Positions 1-10,752 of a DNA stretch of 64,000 nt are shown piece after piece (positions within the stretch are counted from its first letter, which is position 1; each line of letters begins with the position of its first letter). The notes beneath the pieces are model-generated. The model was not told the origin of the DNA, ran no database searches, and worked only from the letters and a program-made list of their open reading frames with translations. This DNA is from Lutjanus erythropterus (Eukaryota; Chordata; Actinopteri; Lutjaniformes; Lutjanidae), in assembly GCA_020091685.1 (NCBI GenBank), contig CM034603.1:3125348-3189347 (forward strand). Direction: 5' to 3'. Both the position numbers and the translations under genes were made by a program.

Positions 1-597
1 TTATCCTTTAACAAAACCTCTTTGTGGTCCATAAAACCAGGGGTTGGGTCTGTCTAATGGTTTAATGGGCTTTTTGTCATACATCTGCTCCGGATTCTGC
101 ACCCCGACATGCACACATGCACAGAGCGGTCAACACATTAGAAGTGTGATACTGTAGCAGGGACGAGCTGGGAATAAAAAATGACTTTTGATTCAGAGCA
201 GTCCACCAGAACCCATCCTGACACAAACCAAGTCACTCAGACAAGAATGACATTGTTAAAACTGACTGATCATTTGAATTAACTATCATTTTTAGAATTA
301 TATGATATAGAACCTCCTGTACACATTTATCATTAATAATTATATTAATAGGATTATGCGATCGGTTAATATTATTGTTGATATTACTGGGGTTGGTTTT
401 ACCTTGCGAGGCAGCTGGATTTGCGAGATCACATGAGAATCCATCTTGCCAGGCTCCAAGCTATCTGTTTGTATCCACACCAGAGGTGGTTCAAGCCAAT
501 CAGCATCCTTGGAGGGACTATTGGCAGCAGTAGGCGTGGTTTTTGGTGTGCGGACAGTGAGAATCGTCCATGGAAACGACTCGTCTCAAACAAACAA
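1..597. other. Non-coding, nothing recognised
   Basis: AT-rich sequence without a recognisable exon, repeat terminus or RNA gene. From about 410 onward it probably belongs to the same repeat that carries the RecQ-like fragment, because the base composition rises and no boundary is visible before that fragment's start codon. That assignment is inference. Confidence 0.4.
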
Positions 598-768
598 ATG
601 GCGACTCCCAAAGAGGTTAGCATAGATACTGTGATAGCATCAGTTATATCAGAACTGGAGAGGATTTCTTTATTGAAAGAAGAGCAAAGAACGACACTAA
701 AGGCTTTTATCAATGGAAAAGATGTTTTCATTTTTCTTCCTTCCGTCATCTTCTCTTCGGTGACCTAA
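598..768 (+). pseudogene. RecQ-helicase-like N-terminal fragment
   Basis: The frame from the ATG at 598 begins MATPKEV and reads LKEEQRTTLKAFINGKDVF followed by FLPS. This matches the pattern just before the Walker A motif of RecQ-family DNA helicases (an R-x2-Q helix, then G-K/R-D-V-F and L-P-[T/S]-G-x-G-K-S). The frame leaves the family right after LPS: the GxGKS loop is absent, replaced by VIFSSVT and a stop. About 49 residues of a protein that normally exceeds 400 are left, so it cannot be a functional helicase. It could be the first exon of a helicase-like gene carried in a repeat, or a processed fragment. No continuing exon was found downstream. A longer frame open from 421 shows no family resemblance before residue 60. 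Family call moderate; loss of function clear. Confidence 0.5.
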
Positions 769-2863
769 TTTGATTGGTTGAAGTTAGCTTGTAGTAGACA
801 TGACAGGTGGTTCATGCAATCACCTGCCAGGGATTTTCTTGGAAACTGCCTGCCCTTTTCCAAACAGTTTCTATAGATGGCCTCCCAGATGGCCCTAACT
901 TCTCAATTTCAACCACACTGAATAATGTCCCTCCCTCTCCCCTCTCAAACCTGTCTTGTTGTGCACTATGCACAGAAAAGCTTTTCTACACTATTGTCAT
1001 AAAATGATATTTTACATGAAGTTTTACATTTTTCCACATTTTTCACATTTGAGTCATTGTATAGTATTAAAAAGTACAAGTATTAGCATGTGATTAAACT
1101 TCGACAGCATTGTTTCTAGGGTCCATGGGTAAGAAAGACATTTTGCAAGTCTGAACTCAAACATGCTTTCAGTACTTTGGTTAGTTAGTTAAAAGTGAAT
1201 AAAATACTGTTTTCCGTCTAATCAAACCAGAATCATTTTATTCCTGTTGTCTTCAGGCTGCTGCTTCATCTGCAGACCCTTAATTGGTGGTGCTGCTGAC
1301 ACCAACAGTGCAAAACGTTACATCTACTTATTTCAAAGCATTGAGATTCTTTTTCTTTTTCAGACCCTCCTTTTGATTTTAAGGTTGATTTTGTTTTTCA
1401 TGAAAGTGAGTCAACTGCCAGGCCATTGGTAACATGGAGTCACACAAATCATTAACTTCCCCAGATAAATACATGATCCAGTAAAAAACAGCTACAATGA
1501 ACCTACAAAATGTTCTACATTTCCACAAATCAAAATCTCTTGTTTTCGTCCCTCTACTTCCTGTTGTATGAACTTTAGTCTGAGTCAGGTCAGGAAACAG
1601 ACTGCTTCCTGGGAGCCTCAGTGTCTGAATCGTCCTTGGAAGCCGGCGGCAGGACAGCCAGAACAGGAAGTGAGGAGGCAGTGATGTCACACATGGGGCA
1701 GGAGGTGGTGAAACATGAGCAAGAGGATCTTTTTGGCTCACAGGTGTGGCTTCAATTTAAATCTATCATCACCGTCAGCTGCCAACCGAAACAGCCGCCT
1801 GTGCTCATGGAGGCTCTTCCTGTGGGAACACATCGCATCCTGTTTGTCAGGCAGGCAGGTGAGGAGGCGATCTCTCTGTTAGGCAATGAAATTCATTGTT
1901 TGTCTTTGATAAGGGTAAAGCATAAAAGAAGCATCACTTTTAAATGAAAAGTGATTTTGACTACTTTTTTCCATGAGCGTTTATTTTTGTATGGGTCCAG
2001 TCTGCTTGTTGAGCTCTGAAAACTGTCATAATGCCTTTTCAGTTTCATCCGTCCACTCTCTAAACTGCTTGTACTGTTCAGGGTCGTGGGGTCGCTGGAG
2101 CCATCTTAGCATGCATTGGGTGAGAGGTGGAGAACAACCTGAAAAACTTAGTAACAAGTTTGGTAGACAGAGAATAGTGTGCGTGTGCTGAATTCTAAAG
2201 TGCGTAGGACAAAAGAGCTACATAAATACAGACGAATTATTTAGCTTTTTTTGTCCGCAATGCAGAATACACTCCATTTTAGAGAAACTCTGAAAGAATA
2301 CAGATTTTGGTGACAAACATTTAATTTTTCTACTTATTTACAAATGCTAAATGGCCTGCTATTACAGACTTGGGAAGTGCAGACACACCGCACGCAATCA
2401 GAAATTTCAGGTTAAATTTGAGGTGATGTTGGTGTCAGGAGGTCTCATCTAGCCCCCAAAACAATTATTTAGCAATATTTTTCTCTTATGGTGGATCAGA
2501 GCAGTTTTACCTTCACTTTTACTTTAATTTTCCTCTCTCTCTACCCTCTCTCTGTCCTCCTCCATATTTCTGTGATACCAGTCCTTTTAAAACAACATTA
2601 AAAATAGCTTCAAATCATTTTGATGCTACACTGACATGTAATAGAGTGAATGTTGCCACTTTCTTTATTCTCAGACTATGTAACATGGGTCACAAACTAC
2701 CACAAGAAGTATGTAACACTTTATGGCACTACACACTACCAACTATGTAATTGAATTTAGTGAAACTGGATCATATTTTATGGAGAAAATGATTTCTGAT
2801 TTTCTCTCTGATGTCCGCCGGCTGCTTTGCCTCAACGCTCGGTTATTTATGAGTCACCTGACG
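769..2863. other. Non-coding, nothing recognised
   Basis: Several short open frames occur here (the longest about 108-120 codons, on opposite strands between 1379 and 1947). None has a recognisable domain, a good exon boundary or a codon pattern unlike its antisense frame. The stretch 1610-1745 is more GC-rich than its surroundings and could hide a short exon, but nothing supports one. Confidence 0.4.
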
Positions 2864-2932
2864 GACAGATAACTTGTTTCTCAGTTTGGGGTCAATAAAG
2901 TATCTAATTATTGATCTATCTAACTATCTAAA
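2864..2932 (+). repeat. Possible retroposon 3' tail (CAATAAAGTATCTA...)
   Basis: A GGGTCAATAAAGTATCTA motif is followed by degenerate ATCTATCTA repeats. Teleost LINE and SINE 3' ends often finish as (G)GATTAATAAAGT followed by a short tetranucleotide run. No body of a retroelement was recognised immediately upstream, so only the tail is called. Confidence 0.35.
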
Positions 2933-3775
2933 GTAACTGCTAACTGTACCTAGTGTTAGCTAGTGAGCTCAGTTAGCTTTGCAGCTAGCTGACTCTGCCC
3001 AGACCCAACTGGTTGCTCAGAGCACTGGGGGAGTGTTCGTGATTACATTGTTAGACAGGGAGCTTTGGACAGTGGGGATCCAGCTGGGAATGCTGGTGGT
3101 GAGCAGCGTTGGAATGGGCGATGGAACCAGGTGACTGGGCAAGAGATTCGGAACTGGGCTTGGTGGACTCTATGGTCATCATGGCAGAGACAAAGAGACA
3201 AAAGAGAACAGGCACAGGGAAAAAAAGCCAACACCTAAAACATTTAGGCTACTCCTGTCTCTTTTCTTTTGTGCAAGAATTTGAAGGACTGTGAATGAGT
3301 CAGCGACCTGGCCTGTTTGCTGTTGGACAAGTCAGTAATATTTGCTGGTTTGCTATGTTTTGTGTTGTTGCACTTGCTTCATGTTTGGCTGTATTAGCAA
3401 AGTTGCCAGCTCACTAGTTTTTGATCATAAGTAGTGTAATCATAAGTGGATTGTAAGTGAATTGCAAACAAATACTGAAATAATGTTGCTCTTCTTCAAA
3501 ACCCTCACACCCTGCAGGTTGGGGAATGCCACCTTCACTGCAGCACTGAGGCGTTGATTGGATTTACATGTAGCTTTGTCCTGCTGGGTACCTTTTTCTT
3601 GAACTTGGGGTCTGGTGCTGCTTGCAACTTGGTCTTGATGTGGCTGTCTGTCAAATGAGAGAGAACACCAGAGAACTCAGACTGTACAGAACACTCAGAT
3701 TCCTACTTTATTCTCTGAAGCTGTGTCCAACCAGTTTCCATTTATCTTTGCAGGAAGACAGCAATCACACATTGT
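2933..3775. other. Non-coding, nothing recognised
   Basis: No domain, RNA or repeat structure is visible. Two small antiparallel frames around 3043-3294 shadow each other and have no family resemblance. Confidence 0.4.
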
Positions 3776-3960
3776 ACAGATGCAGGTAATTGTGAACATT
3801 TAGCCTGTCTTCAAAACCATTGTTGTCACTGCTGACATACCTACTGACCCCAGATCTTGTCACATCACTGCACTGCCCCGACTATTCATGTGCGTGCCAA
3901 ATAATACTCCAAACAGATGCAGGATTCAGGAGGCAGCCATTGTGTGCACTGTCTCTAAGA
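3776..3960. repeat. Direct repeat, left copy, flanking hAT fragment
   Basis: This stretch and 5239-5484 share a series of blocks in the same order and orientation: CAGGTAATTG, GCTGACATRCC, CTCCAAACAGATGCAGG, and GCAGCCATTGTG followed by a CACT block. The left copy is shorter, having lost about 60 bp between the second and third blocks. The two copies bracket the transposase fragment at 4110-5168. They could be two parts of a tandemly rearranged element or the remains of two overlapping insertions. Confidence 0.6.
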
Positions 3961-4109
3961 GCAAAACATGGTATTCGATTTAATGGAATTTGGGTGACAT
4001 ATGTATGCAAATGTTGTCCATCAATTCCCTCACAGGCTCTGTGAGGTTTCCAGCAGCTCATTGGAGGTTTGCACTTCACTTCTGCAGACATTATGTCAGG
4101 CGAATCACT

Positions 4110-5168
4110 TTGAAGCAGTCACAAGACTGAGAGAAAGAAAAAGAAAACTCCCATCAAAATCATGTATACGTCACCATTAATTTCAATTGTGACCTCTTTA
4201 GAGGCCTTAATAACATTGCAGGCTTGTTGCATTTCCTTCCACTCCTCTGGAGATCAGGTGACCAATTGGATTTGTAATCGTGGGGCTGTGGTGATCATCT
4301 GATGAGCATCCCTGTTTTCCAATATTATCATCAGCATGTAATAATGGATAAAAGATATTCCTGCTTGAGATGCAATTCTGGCAACACCAGCTGGTTTTGA
4401 GTGACCCTCAGAGGCAACTGTGTTCTTGTGCCAGGATTCAACAACTGCCTTTACTTTGTCCACTGTGAGTCTACTGGTACCAATGCAGTTGTGTACAATT
4501 AGGTTCAGGATGTGGGCAAAGCAGAACAGGTGGAGTCGACCTGATTTCTGGATGGGTTTCACTACATTGGCAGCACTACCAAAAACAGGCACCAACTTTA
4601 TCTGCGTTGTTCCATTCCCTTGCAACCAGATTGTCAAATTGCCTGGAACTGTGGTTCTGGGTGTCCAACAGTCTTTAATAAGGCACACTGCTTCAGCTCT
4701 GTCCACTGGTACTGGAGTGCTGTCTGACTTGGCTAGACGTTTCCTAGTTGGGGTTCAGTTTGGTCTTCAATAATAGAAGAAGGTTTACAAACCTGTGCAA
4801 TCATTCTTGCCAGTGCCTCATTTAATGCGCTTTGACTCCGTGGATCAATAGACCTTGACACAAAATGGGTAAGGGTGGCTTGTACTCCTCTTGCCCTGGG
4901 CCTTCCTGTTGTCCCTGTTGTGGCAACAGTAGTTAGAGTAAGAGCAGTGCTGGTATTGCGGTCTTCTTATTGTCTGGTACTGCTGAGGCCCTTGTCTTAC
5001 CCTTGTCTTGCAAATTGAGCATGATGCAGCTGGTTGTGAAATTAAACGGCACTCAGACAATACAGAGCCTCTGGATCCCCAGTCCCTTGTACAAACATTT
5101 TCCACTGTGTCCATGGGTGTAATGGTCTCTGACTTGTTCTCATTTGTTTTTGCAGGTTTCCAGGTCAA
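4110..5168 (-). pseudogene. hAT transposase (ZBED type), broken
   Basis: Read on the minus strand, the order matches a hAT DNA transposase. First comes a BED-finger remnant around 5060-4990 (C-x2-C in CSICKTRVR). Then, after several stops, a stretch around 4706-4420 carries the family's conserved core (SAANVVKPIQKSG, then LHLFCFAHILNLIV, equivalent to the usual D-N-A-A-N-x-V and C-x-A-H-x-L-N-L-x-V). A downstream part around 4255-4150 reads SPEEWKEMQQACNV and KEVTIEINGDVY. The first aspartate of the core is replaced (GSAANV rather than DNAANV), which would abolish catalysis. Stops and frame changes separate the blocks and the C-terminal dimerisation region is missing. It is an old, non-functional copy. 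Confidence 0.75.
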
Positions 5169-5238
5169 CTTCTAAAATGGTACTGACCTGTTGAAAATTA
5201 CTTTTAGCACATTTGTCACTGTGTGGTGGCAATGTGTA

Positions 5239-5484
5239 AAGACACAGGTAATTGGGAACTTGGTCTATTAGCTTGTCTTCAACTTTCAGACATTTTTGTC
5301 ACTGCTGACATGCCAACTGAGTCCTGTCAGATCCCCATACTGCCCCTACACTGCCCTTACCATCCATGTACATATTTAACCTTACAGATGTGAGGTATTA
5401 ACTAATGAGGATATGCAAAAGTAATGCTCCAAACAGATGCAGGGTATGTGGGGCAGCCATTGTGCGCACTTGCAGTGGCAGACC
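5239..5484. repeat. Direct repeat, right copy, flanking hAT fragment
   Basis: Right partner of 3776-3960, with the same ordered blocks. It contains an extra segment with a CATATTTAACCTTACAGATG stretch that the left copy lacks. An overlapping open frame (5405-5749) runs into A-rich sequence and has no protein resemblance. Confidence 0.6.
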
Positions 5485-8101
5485 TGTAATGCAGTTGCAT
5501 AAGGGCCTGCAACCAACCAGGGACCATATGCACAAAGTCTGTCCGCATGGAATTCTGGGTTATTGCAGTAATGGACATACGCAACACTACTGCGGGGGGA
5601 AAAAAACCCCAGAAAAGTTAGAAATGTCAAGGCAGGGAGTAAGTGAAAAACAAGAAAAATGCAAACACAAAAGCAAGTTTGAGAAAACAGAATTGAAAGA
5701 AGCAGCAGAGAAAGAAAAAGCAGCTTCCAAAAAAAATTTTTTTTCATAAAGTTTCAGAGACGAGCAGCACAAGTTGTTCCTGTGGATGTATTAAGGAGAG
5801 TGATGTAAATAGTCCTTATTTATTACAAGTTTACTGTATTATAATCCATGTTAAGGTGCACTGTCACCTGTTTGTTTTCATCTGTGTGCAGGTGAGCCAT
5901 CACCTGTTAACTTATGTGTTTTTCATTCATGTAAAAGTGCACCATCACCAGTTAGTTTTAATAAGTTATAATGTGTGCTGACAGAGATTATGTTTTTACT
6001 CTGTTATGATGCTCCAACACCAGATTTTGTCAGGCAGGCACGTTTATCACTGTCTTGGCCTTGTTATTATGACTCCTCCTCATTATCACAGTGGTGTATT
6101 TTGCTGTTGTTGGTCATTTTTAAGCTGCATGCTTTCACTTCTTTTATTCACGTTATATTATGTCTGATGGTGATGGGGAGGGCACGGTTTGATAATCTTG
6201 CATTAGGGCCCAGTGCTGACCCAGTTATGCCACGGCGCACTTGAATGCATCATTCAAAGCAAGTATATCTCTGGTTTAAATTTTAGCCTATATAGTATGA
6301 ATCTAGTTATCTTCAAGTCCAAGATCCATGTTGTTGAATCATTTCAGCTAAATGTTAACCACCAGACTGAAAAAAAGGTAGTTAAGTATTTCTGATTGTG
6401 AAAGAAAGCTGACTGAAAGCTCAGCTGAACTGACTGAGAAATTAATAGATCAATTCAGGAAGTGATTCAGTTCAAATCAGTTACCAGAAAGAAGGGTTGC
6501 CAGGTCTGCATTTTCCCCACAGAATTGGACTATTTTGAAGTGTTGCCATGGAATGATTTTTCTGTCCGCTGGTTGAGTGAACCTATTTTGCATGCAAATT
6601 ACATTAATAATATCTATAAACACACATCTGTATTTTAAATGAATTGATTGATTTATACCCAAATCCTACAAAACTGTCCCTAGATCTGCACACACACACA
6701 CACAGATCTGACACACATCACATGCGTGTCTACATAAACGCATACAAATATGATGTGCCTGTGCTCTCTGCCACCCAGCGCTGGTTTGATTGGCTGTTTG
6801 GCTGGTTTTGGGCTGGTTTTGTACCACACAGATCTGGCAACCCTGCCTTAAAGATTTGTTCTTTTGAAGTAATTGCTCGCAAACAACACATTGCTATTCT
6901 GTAAATGAAAAATTCAGGGCTTTACCTTATCACCCACTGGTTCAAAATCACAACAACGATGGTAACAATTATATCCTATGTGGAACTCGATGAAGAACAG
7001 CAACGGTTTTTGTGTACAGTTTACTCAAATGGTACAAAGAAAGAAAAACACATTACATCTATTGAGATATTTTGCAAAACAAGATAAATGACTTAATATC
7101 GCTCTAACACTCACCTCACTATGTTGTGAGGGAATTAGAGGAAGTGAAAATACATTTTCTTAATGCTTAAACTGGTAGAAAGCCAGATTTTCTTTGACTT
7201 TGGAGGTAAGAAACATTCACACCTCTGCAAACACAGGAACAAGTTGTGACAGTGTGGTAAACAAAGCTGGCAAGCAGGGAGCTGGGATTCATGAAAGCTC
7301 AGCTCATCAGAGGAGACTGTGGAGATTCGCTGCGCTCTGTGCCAGGCAGGGGACGTGTCCATAATGACATTACTGATACACACTATGCACATTTGAAATA
7401 TAAACTGCCTGTATCTGAGCAAACACAAAAAAGCAGTGAGCACTGCCTCCTGTAGTGCAGCGCAAGGCCATTCCAGTCATTGCCAGTGTCATCTGGATGG
7501 GGGGCGACATTGAACCTGGCCACACATCACTTGAGCTTCATTTTACCCAGTTTATCCAGGTGGCAAAATAACTTAAACTGGAAAGACCACAAAGTAAAAG
7601 GCTCAACGTAAACACAAACAGAGACGATCTGAATGTGTTTTATCCAGACCAAACACGAGAAAACTGCCAAACTGAAAAGACAGGCATTCAGGGGACAAAG
7701 CACAAAGGCATGAATACCTCCACACCATAAACTGCTGTAACACTGAAAGCTCCTCTAAATTGGAAGAACTGGACGCAATGTTGAAAGCAGATAAAACCTT
7801 CTGGAACATATGTTGAAAGTTTGGTAAATATAAATGATGTGAAGTCGAGTGAGGCTGGAGGGACAGTAAAGTTTTAAACATTAGTGCTGTGTCTGTTTGA
7901 AATGGGCTAATAACTTATCTACAGGAAGTGCTGCTCATAGGCTTAGGTGATAGAAAGGTTTTACAGTATACCAGGGAAACACCAACGGTATGATTTTCAA
8001 TATTCAAAACTACAGACGCTCCTCTTTCTATTAACGTCTGTGCAAAGGAAAATGAGTTTTTCTTCTAAACATTTTACATGTTAGACATGAGTCTACAAGT
8101 C
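5485..8101. other. Non-coding; short CA run at 6689-6703
   Basis: No coding or RNA feature is recognised in this 2.6-kb stretch. It holds an A-rich block (5600-5745), a short (CA)n run near 6689-6703 and otherwise ordinary AT-rich sequence. Confidence 0.4.
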
Positions 8102-8329
8102 TACACTCTTAGAAACAAGGGTTCCAGAAGGGTTCTTCCTGGAGGGCTGAGGTTCTACCCAAAACCTCTTGCTTCCAAAGACCCATTTTCAAGGATTCAA
8201 GGATTGTTAAAATCCCTGAGGAACGCTTTCACCAAGGTTTCCTTGAAACATAATAGAAAAAGGTTGTCTTTAGAACCCAAGAGTGTGTTCCACATTAAAC
8301 CCTTTGAAACTAAAATGGATCTCAGTAGA

Positions 8330-8786
8330 TCCCTCTTGATTGCTCCTAGATAAAACCCTTTGGAATGTAAAAAGGTTCTCAGTAGGTTCTAGATAAAACC
8401 CTTGGGAAGTAAAAGGTTACTCAGTAGATCCCTCTAGGTGGGTTCTAGATAAAACTCTTGGAATATAAAAGGGTTTTGGGAGGTTCTAGATAAAACCCTT
8501 GGAATATAATGAGGTGCTCTGTAGGTTCTAGATAAAAACCCATATAACATAAAAGGGCCCATGGTAGATACTGCTCGGTTGGTTCTAGATATAACCTTTG
8601 AAACATAAAATTGTTCTTTGTATAACCCCTTGGTTGGGTTCTTTTGAACACCCTTAGAATGTGAAAAGGTTTTGAATTGAACCCCCAGTGAGGGTTCTAG
8701 GTGAAACCATTACACCATAGAAGGGTTATTTGCCAAAAGCATTTGGAATATACAAAGGTTGTTGGTTGGTTCTAGATAAAAAAAAC
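8330..8786. repeat. Internal minisatellite, ~42-57-bp units
   Basis: At least eight diverged units repeat the theme GGTTCTAGATAAAACCCTTG, then a variable GGAATATAAAAGGGTT block and a CAGTAGATCCCTCT linker that is present or absent, so units alternate between roughly 42 and 57 bp. The same motif occurs once more outside the element at 11041-11096. The repeats produce long open frames on both strands that are not genes. Confidence 0.8.
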
Positions 8787-9389
8787 TTTTACTCGTACCT
8801 CAGCATACATGCAAGATGTAATCTACTTGGTTACTTTTAAAACCATAGTTGAGTACTGAGTACAGTTTTAATTAATATCCAAACCTTTCATCTGCATTTT
8901 AGCAGCCAACCAGGTTATCTGGCCACAAACAGGCTAATGAAAACAAGGACACAACAACAACAACAACAACAAAAAACCAATCGATTAAGAATTTAACCAA
9001 TTAAAAATGTTCATGGATATTTTATCAATAGACATGGCAGTAATTGCACCTCACTTGACATTGTTTTGTCCGGCAGAGTCATTTTCAGCCATTCTTAGAC
9101 CTAAATGAGGAAAAAAAGCTGAAAATGAGGAAAAAGTTAATAACCAATAAATTACTGATGATTAATCAATTATTATTGTTTTCAAATATTGGTTCAGGAA
9201 AATGTACAAGATTTGTAACCCTAGATTAGAGAGGTGACTGCAACATCAATGGTAGTAGTTTTTGCACTGAATACTTCATACTTTTACTTAAGTATATATC
9301 TAACACCAGTACTTTTACTTGTAACTGAGTAATATTTTAGCAATGTAACAGTACTTGAATACAGATTTTCAGTGCTCTTTCCACCACTG
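8787..9389. mobile_element. hAT non-autonomous copy, left end missing
   Basis: This is the same family as the complete copy at 59557-60283: both share AATCTACTTRGTTACTTTTA, a poly-A/CAA-rich middle, the block ATTTAATCAATAG/TTTTATCAATAG followed by GGCAGTAA, and the right end TTTCAGTRCTCTTTCCACCACTG. Roughly the first 100 bp are missing, and the left border lies in the minisatellite. It contains a (CAA)n run at 8952-8971. It is nested inside the TA-flanked element, so it inserted later, or was carried in by the expansion. Confidence 0.75.
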
Positions 9390-9986
9390 GTTCTACATAG
9401 AACTATCTGAAAGTGTTCCAAGTGGAGCATTAATAAGCCTATGGGGAAAAGCCAAAGAACCCTTCATGGTTCTAATTAGCACCTTTATTTCTAAGAGTGT
9501 ATGTACAGTCAAGTGTTTAGTAGCAGAGGGTGTATCAGTGCCACGGTGCCTTGTTGCCTTGATGAAACAATAATGACTGTTAATTCAAATGAATCATTAC
9601 TTCCAACTGAGGAGTTACTGTATTAACTTCGTTAGCACATTGTAACACATCAGCTTGACTAATTTGCAAGTATTTACATTTGATATTTCATCTTTATATT
9701 TATTATGTCATTCTTCACAAACAGTAAGCACAGCACAGCAAACTAAACTGAAGTGTACATGTGTTTTCTTGGTGAGAAATGTGTGTGTGTGTGAGCGTGT
9801 GCGAGGGAAAGTGACAGACTAGAAGAAAAAGCGAGATACAGTTAGAGACCACACGTACAGACCTGTGTTTGAGGTTCAGTGTGTTTGAGCGGGTACGTGC
9901 ACCTGCGTGGGGAAACACCTGACAGCCTCGCTTTGCAGACCGGGCTGCATGTGCATATGTTTCGTATATGTGTCTCTCTGTGTGTG

Positions 9987-10014
9987 GTGTGTGTGTGTGT
10001 GTGTGTGTGTGTGT
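9987..10014. repeat. (GT)14 microsatellite
   Basis: Uninterrupted GT tract, with further short CT and GT runs just upstream. Confidence 0.95.
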
Positions 10015-10158
10015 GCATCTGGCCTGTCTCCCCTCCTTATATTGTTTCTGTCTGGACGAAATCAGCCAGAGAAATTCGTCTGACATCGGGCTTTGCCATG
10101 CCTAATTTCTGTTAATCCACAGAGACGCGCGCACACACAAACTGTCTCTCTCTCTCCT

Positions 10159-10183
10159 ACACACACACACACACACACACACA
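10159..10183. repeat. (AC)12 microsatellite
   Basis: Uninterrupted AC tract preceded by a short CT tract. With the GT tract 150 bp upstream it forms an imperfect inverted pair, since (GT)n and (AC)n are complementary. Confidence 0.95.
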
Positions 10184-10752
10184 AATAGCGCCCAAATGGA
10201 GTCGTATCAAGAAGCAGCATGCATTGCAGAGAGACGGAGCAGAACAAGTTAATTTGTACAGTGCCAAGAAACACTAATTCCTTGTAGCGTTTGTTAATTC
10301 CCATCATGGGAGCAGAGGCAGCTCCTCTGTGAATAACAGCTCCGAGCTCTGACAGGCCGTCAGCTGTGCATGTGCATATCCCTGTTTATATTTGTTCGCT
10401 CATTGCCGCTGCAGAGGGAATCAGCTTTGCAGTTTGAAAGATAATGAATAATGAATAAATACAATGAAAAATACTCAACTACACCAGATGAGTTTAGGTG
10501 CATCTGATGTGTGTGTGTGAGTGAGTGTGTGTGATCCAAATAACAATACTTTTCAAGTGATGCTTCTAATTAGGCAGAACAATTAAGTTGCTGTTGCCAA
10601 TTAAAAACAGGCAGACAGAGAGAGGAGACCAGAAATAAGCAGAGGAAGCTCATGGTTAAATCAAAGAGAAGCTTTGTTGGGAGAGGATTTGAGAAATGAA
10701 GACATGTCTGTTGTGACCACCTACAGCAAATAATCATATTACCTGCACTCAC

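Larger units (their letters stand above)
8104..9499. mobile_element. TA-flanked inverted-repeat element (mariner/Tc1-type MITE)
   Basis: The left end reads CACTCTTAGAAACAAGGGTT and the right end, on the opposite strand, reads CACTCTTAGAAATAAAGGTG. Each is immediately flanked by TA (8102-8103 and 9500-9501), the target duplication expected of the Tc1/mariner superfamily. No transposase is present, so it is a non-autonomous miniature element. Its 1.4-kb length is unusual for such an element and is explained by two secondary events: amplification of an internal minisatellite (8330-8790) and insertion of a hAT copy (8787-9389). Superfamily assignment rests on the TA duplication and terminus only. 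Confidence 0.75.
9502..10752. other. Non-coding, microsatellite-rich
   Basis: No gene recognised. The stretch holds three dinucleotide tracts (listed separately where long) and a short (TG)n run near 9779-9792. The segment 10190-10450 is less AT-rich and lacks repeats, so it is a reasonable place to look for a conserved non-coding element, but nothing in the sequence proves one. Confidence 0.4.

Noticed and set aside
1379-1947. Antiparallel frames of 108-120 codons near a GC-richer patch
   Set aside because: No domain or convincing splice sites. The frames overlap on opposite strands and neither continues into a neighbouring exon.
3776-5484. Solo or paired LTRs of a retrovirus-like element
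   Set aside because: The direct repeats lack TG...CA ends, a primer-binding site and a polypurine tract, and the enclosed coding text is hAT transposase and not gag-pol.
5405-5749. Lys/Glu-rich 114-codon frame
   Set aside because: Its C-terminal half is an A-rich low-complexity block and its N-terminal half is the repeat flanking the hAT remnant.
8445-8651. Repeat-protein-like frame (YLEPTE units)
   Set aside because: Translation of the minisatellite within the TA-flanked element.
9715-10115. Antiparallel frames with HTHTHT / VCVCVC runs
   Set aside because: They run through GT and AC microsatellites and have no resemblance outside those runs.
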